This document shows, in pieces, positions 1 to 5,717 of a DNA stretch of 5,717 nucleotides; the first letter of the stretch is position 1, and every line of letters starts with the position of its first letter. Position numbers and translations under genes: made by a program. Where the stretch lies: assembly GCA_003534175.1 (NCBI GenBank), contig DPFD01000108.1, positions 3,063 through 8,779 of the forward strand. The letters are read 5' to 3'. This DNA comes from Chitinophagaceae bacterium (lineage in GTDB: Bacteria; Bacteroidota; Bacteroidia; Chitinophagales; Chitinophagaceae). The notes under the pieces are model-generated. The model was not told the origin of the DNA. It made no database searches and saw nothing but the letters and a program-made list of their open reading frames with translations.

Positions 1-7
1 GTGTATT

Positions 8-175
8 ATGGCGAAAAGGAAAACCTGGAATCGAAAGCCAATTATAACTCGGCAATTGGAGCAGGAAATCCAGCTTTTCCCGTTTATTAAGGCCGCTATC
101 CCCTCGCATCGGCTCGAAGAATTCCTGGAACGGCTAAAAAATATCCGCAACGTTGAAGCAGATAATTTAGTATAA
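8..175 (+). CDS. small hypothetical protein, or 3' end of an upstream gene
   Basis: I do not recognise this product. An ATG at 8 opens a frame of 55 codons that ends with TAA at 173-175. The frame is also open back to the window edge, so it could be the tail of a longer gene. The predicted protein is basic at its start (MAKRKTWNRK) and its second half looks like an amphipathic helix (RLEEFLERLKNIR), which reads like real protein. No signal peptide or membrane segment is visible. Only seven bases precede the ATG, so a start signal cannot be judged. A competing frame, open from base 1 and ending at TAA 88-90, overlaps it, and only one of the two is likely to be translated. I prefer this frame because it explains the sequence up to 175, close to the next gene. 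The call rests on reading-frame appearance alone. Confidence 0.35.
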   Translation: MAKRKTWNRKPIITRQLEQEIQLFPFIKAAIPSHRLEEFLERLKNIRNVEADNLV

Positions 176-226
176 TTGTACATTAAAATTTAACGGTTTT
201 TTATTGTTCATTAAGAAACAACTATT

Positions 227-1129
227 ATGAGGAAACTTATACTCCTGATGGCGTTGGTTTCGGGTTCAACAATTGCCTTAGCACAGCAACTGCATTTTAC
301 CAGTCAGTACATGCAGCATAACCCGATGTATAACCCCGGCGCTGCGGGTATTGCTCAGAAAGATTTAATCGGACTTTCCTACCGGAATATGTGGTCTTCT
401 TTCCCCGGGAATCCTCGAACGTATATGATTTACGGCGATTTCGACTGGGAGAAGATGAATGCGGGAATTAGCACATATATATACCGCGACGAAACAGGAC
501 CCACCAGTCGTACCGGATTACAACTCGCCTATTCTTATCACGTAAAAATGAGTAATCCCAACCACAGGTTAGGGTTAGGGTTGGAATTGAGGGCCCTGCA
601 ATTTGCGATTGATAAGAATAAAATCAGCGGATCTCTTGGAAATGACCCTGTGTTGGCAGGCGCTGAGAATAAACTAGGCATTGATGCCGGAGCCGGGGTT
701 TACTTCACTACTGGCAAACTGGCTGTGGGTGTGGCTGCCAGTCAGTTGATACAGTCTAAACTCCAGCTCGCCGATGTTCCTGATGCCAGAACCGGAGGAA
801 AATTATACCGCCATTATAACGCAACTGCCAGTTATCGATTACATACTGGAGCCGACATCTATCTTATACCTAATGCAATGGTTCGTGTAATTGAGAATTC
901 TCCTTCAGAGTTCGAATTTGGTATGCAACTCGATTATCAGGATAAAGTGTGGTGGGGTATCAACTGGCGTATTGAACAGGCCTGGAGCCTGCAGGCTGGT
1001 TTCAAAATCAAAAAGAAAATTGGGTTGAGCTATAGTTACGATTATTATCAGGCCCCTATCAGCATATTTACTAATGGTTCCGGAGCACATGAACTGGGTC
1101 TCCGTTTTGAACTGGGAAAAACTGAATAA
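227..1129 (+). CDS. PorP/SprF-family type IX secretion system outer-membrane protein
   Basis: This is a complete 300-aa protein of the PorP/SprF family, outer-membrane beta-barrel proteins tied to the T9SS. Residues 1-19 form a signal peptide ending ALA before QQ. The mature N-terminus has the family signature: HFTSQYMQHNPMYNPGAAG at 23-41, GLSYRNMW at 49-56, a G-N-P-R-T segment near 61-65 and RDETGP at 87-92. The rest is short alternating beta-strand sequence rich in glycine and aromatic residues (for example GLRFEL near the C-terminus), typical of a barrel, and the length is normal for the family. The ATG at 227 starts the signal peptide directly; the leader is A-rich without a Shine-Dalgarno sequence. 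The next gene follows after 55 bp on the same strand and encodes a CHU_C-type T9SS substrate, so this protein is probably its dedicated secretion or anchoring partner, as SprF is for SprB. That pairing is inferred from position and family knowledge. Whether it is the core PorP or an accessory SprF-type paralogue cannot be decided; the neighbour favours the latter. Confidence 0.92.
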   Translation: MRKLILLMALVSGSTIALAQQLHFTSQYMQHNPMYNPGAAGIAQKDLIGLSYRNMWSSFPGNPRTYMIYGDFDWEKMNAGISTYIYRDETGPTSRTGLQLAYSYHVKMSNPNHRLGLGLELRALQFAIDKNKISGSLGNDPVLAGAENKLGIDAGAGVYFTTGKLAVGVAASQLIQSKLQLADVPDARTGGKLYRHYNATASYRLHTGADIYLIPNAMVRVIENSPSEFEFGMQLDYQDKVWWGINWRIEQAWSLQAGFKIKKKIGLSYSYDYYQAPISIFTNGSGAHELGLRFELGKTE

Positions 1130-1145
1130 CTGCTACATTTAAAAC

Positions 1146-1165
1146 AGTATACGCGTTTTTATACT
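1146..1165. repeat. short A/T-rich inverted repeat between the two T9SS genes
   Basis: AGTATA (1146-1151) and TATACT (1160-1165) are perfect 6-bp inverted arms around an 8-nt spacer, in the 55-bp gap between the PorP/SprF-like gene and the large secreted-protein gene. There is no following T tract, and the arms contain only one G or C each, so it is a poor terminator. It could be a weak mRNA hairpin or a protein site, but chance is a real possibility in A/T-rich DNA. Confidence 0.25.
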
Positions 1166-1184
1166 AAATTATCAAACGAATACC

Positions 1185-4100
1185 ATGAATATTATTTATA
1201 AAACAGCACATGCAGCGAATAGCATTGTTAAAACCATTACGATGTTTTGTTTGGTTTTACTTGTTGGTACCAGTGCATTTGCCCAGCCTCAGAATGATGA
1301 CCCCTGTAATGCATTGTTTCTAAATGTATCCAATGTATGTAATTTCCAAACCTTCAGTAATCAGGATGCCACTGGATCTCCTGGAGTGCCTGCACCGAAT
1401 TGTTCCAATTATCAGGATGATGACATCTGGTTTCAGGTGTTGGTACCTGCCGGGGGTGCAATAACGATTCAAACGGAGGCACAACAGATTACGGATGGTG
1501 CCATTGCTTTGTACACAGGTACCTGCAACAGCCTGACTGAAATTGCCTGCGACGATGACAGCGGACCGGGTTTTATGCCAGAGTTAACCGTGGGTGGTTT
1601 GCAACCCAATTCCATTTTGTATATCCGATTTTTCACTTGGAATGGAAGTGGTGAGGGTACCTTTGGAATTTGCGCTGTAATTCCTCCACCCCCTCCGGCT
1701 AATGATGAGTGCAGTGGTGCGATTTCCCTCACCGTAAACCCTGATTTGAATTGCGGTGTAGTAACGGCTGGTACAACTACTTCTGCTACCAACTCAACCA
1801 GTGCTCCTCCACCTACCTGCGGAGCTGCCGGAACCAACGATGATGTATGGTTTTCTTTCGTTGCCACCGGAACAGTTCACAGTATTTCCTTATTGAATGT
1901 AACAGGCAGCTCTACCGACATGGCAATGTCGCTGTATAGTGGCGCTAATTGTGGCGCATTAACTCATTTGCAATGTTCCGACCCCAATGATATGGTGGTG
2001 GGTGGATTAACTGCCGGAGATACCTATTATGTGCGTGTATGGACCTGGACCAGTACATCAACCTCTACTGCCAGTTTTAATATTTGTATAGGAACACCAC
2101 CTCCGCCGCCTGCCAATGATGAATGTACAGGTGCAGTTCAACTTACTGTGAATCCTGATTTAAACTGCGGAGTGGTAACAGCAGGTTCTACCATTTCTTC
2201 AACCGGTTCTACCGGCGTGCCGGCCCCCAGTTGTGGTGCTTTTGGAGCGAATGATGATGTGTGGTTCTCATTTGTGGCCTCCAGCCCTCAACATGTGGTG
2301 TCCTTACTGAATGTAACCGGATCTACCACTGATATGGTAATGGCCATGTACGAAGGTGCCAACTGTGGTGCTTTGAACCAACTGAGTTGCTCAGATCCTA
2401 ATAACATGATTGTGGGCGGACTTACCATAGGGAATACATATTATGTACGTGTATGGACATGGACTAGTTCCACTTCCACGGCCAGTTTCGATATTTGTAT
2501 CGGCACACCTCCACCCCCTCCTCCGTTCGATGAACCATGCGCCCCTATTTTCCTCAACGTGAATGAAGGAGGTGAATGTTTGTTACAGGAGTTCAATACA
2601 ACTTCGGCTACGGGTAGCAGTAATGTACATGCTCCGGGTTGTGCCAACTATAACGGCGGAGATATATGGTTTAACTTTGTGGTACCATGTGCCGGAAGCG
2701 TTATCATCAGTACGTCACAGGGAACTATCACTGATGGGGGTATGGCCCTGTATAGCGGTACCTGTGATAACTTAACACAAATTGACTGTAACGACGATGG
2801 CGGTCCGGGCCTCATGCCTCAGATTTCCGCCAGCAACCTTACCCCGGGTGATACACTCTGGGTTAGATTCTGGGAGTATGGTAATGATGTACAAGGTACT
2901 TTCAGCATTTGTGTATATATGCCTCCACCACCTCCTCCGGCTGCTTCATGTGAAACCGCTCAGTCATTCTGTACCAGCACTACACCTACAACAGTTCCTA
3001 ATATTACCGGTCAGCCAAGTATAGGAGGCTCTGGTGCGTACGGATGTTTGTTCACTGTGCCGAATCCAACTTTCTACTATTTGCAGATTCAAAATTCGGG
3101 CAGCATCTCCATAGAGATTTCTCAAACAAGCAATACCGGCGGTGGTTTGGATGTTGACTTTATCGTATGGGGGCCTTTCAACAGCCTTGACGCAGCCTGC
3201 GTGGGTATTGATGCCAACAGCATTGTAGATTGTAGTTATTCAGCTGCACCGATTGAAGTTGCTGATATACCTAACGCTCAGGCAGGAGAATTCTATCTGT
3301 TCCTGGTGACCAATTTCAGTGATCAGCCCGGTTCCATTACCTACCAGCAAATTGGAGGAACAGGTTCGAGTGATTGTAGCCTAGTATGTACACTGGATGC
3401 AACCAACAGCGGACCAGCCTGTGCAGGTGGTACTGTTAATTTAACGGCTTCCACCGTTCCGAATGCAACCTATACATGGACAGGCCCTTCTTGTTTTACA
3501 TCAAACGACCAAAATCCGGTGAACGCTCCTGTACCTACCGTACCGGGAACTTACACCTATACAGTTACTGCTACTGGTCCTAACGGTATTCGTTGTACAG
3601 ATACTACACGCGTTACCGTTATTGCCGCGCCTGATTTAGGAGCCGATACCACCTTCCTGATATGTGAGGATGGTACGGTTGATCTCACAGCGGTTTATAC
3701 TACTACAGATTTATCTGTAAGTTGGACTTACAACACACAAAATGTTGGAAATCCATCAGCAGTTAGTGCTGCCGGGGTGTATGAAATTATTGCTATTAAT
3801 TCAGTTGGTTGTGCAGATACTGCGCAAGTAACGCTGAATGTAAATACAATTAATCTCACTGCTAATGCTGTTCAAACAGCCTGCCAGCAAATAGGTACCA
3901 TAACCGCAACGGTTCAGGGAGGTATTTCGCCATTTAATTATTCCATCAGCTCTGATCCCGGTAACCCGCAAACTTCCAACGAGTTTACGGTGAATACCGC
4001 GGGTGCGTATACCATTACAGTAACCGACTCTCTGCAATGTACTGCTCAGGCTGCAGTGGATGTGGTATTCATTCCACCATTCTCGGTAGAAGCAGGGAAT

Positions 4101-4598
4101 GATGTTTCCATCTTCTCAGCTGAAACTACCCAGTTGGTTGCGGTAGCTAATCAACAGCCTGCCAGTGTGCTTTGGACACCGGCACTCGGACTCAGCGCTA
4201 CCAATGTGCTGAACCCGGTAGCTTCTCCGGAAGAAACTACTACCTACACAGTGGAAGTTACCAGCGCTGAAGGTTGCCTGGCTACGGATAATGTTACCGT
4301 TACGGTGGTGCCTCTCTGTATCAATCTTAGAAATGCATTTACGCCTAACGGTGATGGTATCAATGATTTCTTCCTGGTGTACAACTCTTTCAATTGCCTG
4401 AGTAAGGTAACCCTGAACGTGTTCAACCGCTACGGAAACAAAGTGTATGAATCAAAAGATTACCGCAACAACTGGGATGGAACCTATAAAGGCAAACCTG
4501 TTCCGGATGGCACGTATTATGCGGTGGTAGATTATTACCTGATCAACGGTAAAAAAATCACCCGGAAAACGGATCTTACCATTCTGCGGTCGAAGTAA
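1185..4598 (+). CDS. large multidomain T9SS-secreted surface protein with CHU_C (type B) C-terminal sorting domain
   Basis: A complete 1137-aa exported protein. A signal peptide spans residues 1-33 (hydrophobic core about 20-31, AFA then Q34). M1 is preferred over M20 because only M1 provides the basic n-region (K6, K16). Four homologous modules follow at 37-172, 173-310, 311-447 and 448-585, each with a D-(I/V)-W-F core motif and ending in 5-6 prolines. They resemble PPC-like beta-sandwich modules. Residues 587-731 form a different six-cysteine module (PNPTFYYLQI, DVDFIVWGPF, DCSYS, LVTNFS) common in such proteins. Next come Ig/PKD-like domains (about 735-816 and 817-887), a SprB-repeat-like domain (888-965; TITATVQGGISPF, AGAYTITVTD) and a PKD-like domain (966-1043; TTTYTVEVTS). 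The CHU_C domain covers 1045-1137 with NAFTPNGDGIND at 1050-1061, FNRYGNKVYE at 1080-1089 and NWDG at 1096-1099. This domain directs transport through the T9SS. No catalytic domain is seen, so an adhesin-like or structural surface role is inferred. It is probably co-transcribed with the PorP/SprF-like gene upstream and ends before a strong terminator. Confidence 0.93.
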   Translation: MNIIYKTAHAANSIVKTITMFCLVLLVGTSAFAQPQNDDPCNALFLNVSNVCNFQTFSNQDATGSPGVPAPNCSNYQDDDIWFQVLVPAGGAITIQTEAQQITDGAIALYTGTCNSLTEIACDDDSGPGFMPELTVGGLQPNSILYIRFFTWNGSGEGTFGICAVIPPPPPANDECSGAISLTVNPDLNCGVVTAGTTTSATNSTSAPPPTCGAAGTNDDVWFSFVATGTVHSISLLNVTGSSTDMAMSLYSGANCGALTHLQCSDPNDMVVGGLTAGDTYYVRVWTWTSTSTSTASFNICIGTPPPPPANDECTGAVQLTVNPDLNCGVVTAGSTISSTGSTGVPAPSCGAFGANDDVWFSFVASSPQHVVSLLNVTGSTTDMVMAMYEGANCGALNQLSCSDPNNMIVGGLTIGNTYYVRVWTWTSSTSTASFDICIGTPPPPPPFDEPCAPIFLNVNEGGECLLQEFNTTSATGSSNVHAPGCANYNGGDIWFNFVVPCAGSVIISTSQGTITDGGMALYSGTCDNLTQIDCNDDGGPGLMPQISASNLTPGDTLWVRFWEYGNDVQGTFSICVYMPPPPPPAASCETAQSFCTSTTPTTVPNITGQPSIGGSGAYGCLFTVPNPTFYYLQIQNSGSISIEISQTSNTGGGLDVDFIVWGPFNSLDAACVGIDANSIVDCSYSAAPIEVADIPNAQAGEFYLFLVTNFSDQPGSITYQQIGGTGSSDCSLVCTLDATNSGPACAGGTVNLTASTVPNATYTWTGPSCFTSNDQNPVNAPVPTVPGTYTYTVTATGPNGIRCTDTTRVTVIAAPDLGADTTFLICEDGTVDLTAVYTTTDLSVSWTYNTQNVGNPSAVSAAGVYEIIAINSVGCADTAQVTLNVNTINLTANAVQTACQQIGTITATVQGGISPFNYSISSDPGNPQTSNEFTVNTAGAYTITVTDSLQCTAQAAVDVVFIPPFSVEAGNDVSIFSAETTQLVAVANQQPASVLWTPALGLSATNVLNPVASPEETTTYTVEVTSAEGCLATDNVTVTVVPLCINLRNAFTPNGDGINDFFLVYNSFNCLSKVTLNVFNRYGNKVYESKDYRNNWDGTYKGKPVPDGTYYAVVDYYLINGKKITRKTDLTILRSK
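1293..1700 (+). repeat. module 1 of 4 (type A) in the large secreted protein
   Basis: This segment encodes residues 37-172, beginning NDDPC and ending in the linker PPPPPA. Cysteines are at 41, 52, 73, 114, 122 and 163, the six-position pattern shared with the other three modules. The core motif DIWF is at 80-83, and ITDGAIALYTGTC at 102-114 leads into the acidic run CDDDSGPG at 122-129. Its closest relative in the protein is module 4, not the adjacent module 2. Confidence 0.85.
1701..2114 (+). repeat. module 2 of 4 (type B) in the large secreted protein
   Basis: This segment encodes residues 173-310, from NDEC to PPPPPA. Cysteines are at 176, 190, 212, 256, 264 and 301. It has DVWFSFVA at 220-227, SLLNVTGS at 235-242 and TYYVRVWTWTS at 280-290. 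It is strikingly like module 3, including the identical 12-residue stretch beginning NPDLNC (185-196). It lacks the CDDDSGPG-type acidic run of type A modules and has CSDPND in its place. Confidence 0.87.
2115..2525 (+). repeat. module 3 of 4 (type B) in the large secreted protein
   Basis: This segment encodes residues 311-447, from NDEC to a six-proline linker. Cysteines are at 314, 328, 350, 394, 402 and 438, spaced like those of module 2 except for one residue fewer before the last. DVWFSFVA, SLLNVTGS and TYYVRVWTWTS all recur. In the shared NPDLNC stretch (323-334) the DNA differs from module 2 at seven of 36 bases, all synonymous. Confidence 0.87.
2526..2939 (+). repeat. module 4 of 4 (type A) in the large secreted protein
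   Basis: This segment encodes residues 448-585, from FDEPC to a six-proline linker. The six shared cysteines are at 452, 465, 486, 527, 535 and 576, and there is one extra at 502 (VVPC). DIWF is at 493-496, ITDGGMALYSGTC at 515-527 and CNDDGGPG at 535-542, all matching module 1 rather than its neighbour module 3. Confidence 0.85.
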
Positions 4599-4619
4599 AA
4601 TTCAGCAATAATCATTTTG

Positions 4620-4649
4620 AAAAACTGTTCTTAGGAACAGTTTTTTTTT
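4620..4649 (+). terminator. strong intrinsic terminator after the large secreted-protein gene
   Basis: A perfect 11-bp inverted repeat pairs 4620-4630 (AAAAACTGTTC) with 4635-4645 (GAACAGTTTTT) around the four-base loop TTAG, and the T run continues to 4649, nine T in all. It begins 21 bases after the stop codon at 4596-4598. This is a textbook rho-independent terminator for the upstream two-gene unit. The A run on the left arm could give weaker termination from the other strand, but no minus-strand gene is seen nearby. Confidence 0.9.
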
Positions 4650-4800
4650 GCCCGTTATGTATAAGATGAGTAATAACATACGTGGGATGTATTTTGATTC
4701 CTACCACTTGGTATTTTTTTTATACCTTCAAACGCTCACGAATTGCATCCGTTTAGTAATGTCCTGCATGGAATTCAGGACGAAACATAAGATTCAATAC
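4650..4800 (+). other. non-coding leader before the ClC-family gene
   Basis: About 150 bp between the terminator and the chosen ATG of the ClC-family gene. It is A/T-rich and must hold that gene's promoter if the terminator is efficient. I looked for the Bacteroidota promoter pattern (TTTG or TTG, then TAnnTTTG) and found only partial matches: TTTG at 4693-4696 and TACCTTCA at 4723-4730, whose spacing of 26 bp is longer than usual. No RNA gene or convincing small gene is seen. The ClC reading frame stays open back through this stretch, so part of it could be coding if an earlier start is used. Confidence 0.5.
4761..4781. repeat. inverted repeat just upstream of the ClC-family start
   Basis: GTCCTG (4761-4766) and CAGGAC (4776-4781) form perfect 6-bp arms with a 9-nt spacer that contains GAATT. 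The right arm ends 19 nt before the ATG at 4801. The arms are mixed in composition (four G or C of six), so a leader hairpin or an operator is possible. If translation began at the in-frame ATG at 4759, the repeat would lie inside the coding region. Confidence 0.4.
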
Positions 4801-5717
4801 ATGGCAGAAAATTCAGCGCATAAAAGAATTTCCTTTATGCAACAGTTAATGGGCAACCGATGGGTAAAGCAACTTACCGGTTATGCCAAAAAGATGTACG
4901 ATTCTGCGATTGAAACAAATTCGCAGGTAAAAATTCAGTTATTACAGTTTATACCCTTTTTCATTGCGGCAGCTATAACAGGTATTCTGGCATTTGGTTA
5001 TGCGGAGTTGTTCAGATATGCCGAGAAGTTGTCCCATAGTTTAAATGCACTTCATCCATTTTTCATTTTTTTATTAACCCCCGCCTGTTTTTTATTGTCT
5101 TGGTGGGTAGTAGTACAATATGCACCTAATGCCAAAGGCAGCGGTATACCGCAGGTAATGGCTGCACTTGAAATCTCTAATCCGGGAAAAGGTAAATTTA
5201 TCAACACCTTACTAAGTGTACGCATTGCTGTTATTAAGATTGTTTCCAGTGTTATGAAAGTAATTGGTGGAGGCATTGTTGGTCGCGAGGGGCCAACCAT
5301 TCAAATTGCCAGTTCTGTTTTTCATGAAGTACAACAGCGATTGCCCAAGTGGTGGATATCCATCTCGCAGAAAAATATGTTGATGGCTGGTGCAGCATCC
5401 GGCCTGGCTGCAGCGTTTAATACCCCGCTGGGAGGAATTATTTTTGCGATTGAAGAACTATCAAAGTTTCATGTTCGCTATTACAAATCGTCACTGTTTA
5501 TCGCAGTGATTATTGCGGGTTTGGCTGCACAGGGGCTAGGTGGCTCTTATTTATATCTTGGTTATCCCAAATTATCAATCGACAGCTGGAAGGTGATTGC
5601 CGGTGTTTTATTAACCGCTATTGTATGTGGTTATTTTGGTTGCAAAATGGGTGTGTGGATTCTGGGAATTATGAAACGCATGGCACAGGTTAAAAAGAGA
5701 TTGAAACAGGTTGCAAT
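4801..5717 (+). CDS. ClC-family chloride channel or Cl-/H+ antiporter, N-terminal part (cut off by window end)
   Basis: The frame is open from ATG 4801 to the window edge (305 complete codons), so the C-terminal part is missing. The protein is a polytopic inner-membrane ClC protein that moves chloride or similar anions. Three conserved ClC motifs appear in order: GSGIP at 113-117 (Ser114 matches the anion-coordinating serine), GREGP at 161-165 (Glu163 is the external gating glutamate) and AGAASGLAAAFNTPLGG followed by IEEL at 217-220, where Glu218/Glu219 match the region of the internal proton glutamate of the E. coli exchanger. Keeping both glutamates favours a proton-coupled antiporter over a passive channel; this is inference. 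Hydrophobic helices include about 47-66, 86-105 and 140-160. Regulatory CBS domains, if any, lie outside the window. The start is uncertain: in-frame ATGs occur at 4759 and 4768. I chose 4801 because the upstream residues (MSCMEFRTKHKIQY) look unlike protein of this family and the bases before 4801 are A-rich. A terminator separates it from the T9SS pair. Confidence 0.9.
   Translation, partial: MAENSAHKRISFMQQLMGNRWVKQLTGYAKKMYDSAIETNSQVKIQLLQFIPFFIAAAITGILAFGYAELFRYAEKLSHSLNALHPFFIFLLTPACFLLSWWVVVQYAPNAKGSGIPQVMAALEISNPGKGKFINTLLSVRIAVIKIVSSVMKVIGGGIVGREGPTIQIASSVFHEVQQRLPKWWISISQKNMLMAGAASGLAAAFNTPLGGIIFAIEELSKFHVRYYKSSLFIAVIIAGLAAQGLGGSYLYLGYPKLSIDSWKVIAGVLLTAIVCGYFGCKMGVWILGIMKRMAQVKKRLKQVA

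Noticed and set aside
1..90. Open frame from the window edge ending TAA at 88-90 (translation ends GAGNPAFPVY)
   Set aside because: It overlaps the 8-175 frame almost entirely. It has no visible start, and the coding look of the sequence continues past 90 in the other frame, so I did not list it as a gene, though it cannot be excluded as the tail of an upstream gene.
153..178. Possible Bacteroidota-type promoter for the PorP/SprF-like gene: TTG at 153-155 and TATAATTG at 171-178
   Set aside because: The -7 element has one mismatch to TAnnTTTG and the 15-bp spacer is shorter than usual. It also lies inside the putative small reading frame. In A/T-rich DNA this could be chance.
1469..1867. 132-codon minus-strand open frame opposite the large secreted-protein gene
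   Set aside because: It lies wholly inside a clearly coding region with recognisable modules on the + strand. Its glycine and proline runs are the reverse complement of the proline linkers, so it is a shadow.
1683..2939. Regularly spaced short C-rich repeats (the proline-linker codons), considered as a CRISPR-like array
   Set aside because: They recur about every 411-414 bases, vary in codon use, stay in frame and encode proline linkers, so they are protein-level repeats.
5052..5300. 82-codon minus-strand open frame opposite the ClC-family gene
   Set aside because: It is antisense to the conserved GSGIP and GREGP motifs of the ClC protein, and its sequence shows no independent protein features.

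Overview
The window looks like Bacteroidota DNA. It encodes two hallmarks of the type IX secretion system (T9SS) that are essentially confined to that phylum: a PorP/SprF-family outer-membrane protein and a very long secreted protein ending in the gliding-motility-associated C-terminal (CHU_C, type B) sorting domain. No start is preceded by a clear Shine-Dalgarno sequence; the leaders are A/T-rich, as is usual in this phylum. The genus cannot be told from the sequence. All supported genes are on the + strand.

Layout: (1) Positions 1-175 hold the end of an upstream unit, most plausibly a 55-codon reading frame of unknown function (low confidence). (2) Positions 227-1129 encode a complete PorP/SprF-like protein of 300 aa. 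(3) After 55 bp, positions 1185-4598 encode a 1137-aa secreted multidomain protein. It has a signal peptide, four consecutive ~137-aa cysteine-containing beta-sandwich-like modules joined by oligoproline linkers, a fifth six-cysteine module, two Ig/PKD-like domains, a SprB-repeat-like domain, a further PKD-like domain and a CHU_C domain. (4) A strong intrinsic terminator (4620-4649) closes this two-gene unit. (5) A roughly 150-bp leader carrying a short inverted repeat precedes the first 305 codons of a ClC-family chloride channel/antiporter, which runs off the window end.

How the genes work together: PorP/SprF-family proteins are commonly encoded next to CHU_C proteins and, in the studied SprF/SprB case, are needed for delivery of the partner to the cell surface. 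The simplest reading is that the 300-aa protein is the dedicated outer-membrane partner of the 1137-aa protein, which would be an adhesin-like surface or released protein. The ClC gene lies beyond the terminator and is probably an unrelated transcription unit.

Nothing here is clearly a new system. The most interesting internal structure is the A-B-B-A order of the four modules in the large protein, their invariant six-cysteine pattern, and an unnamed fifth module with its own six cysteines.
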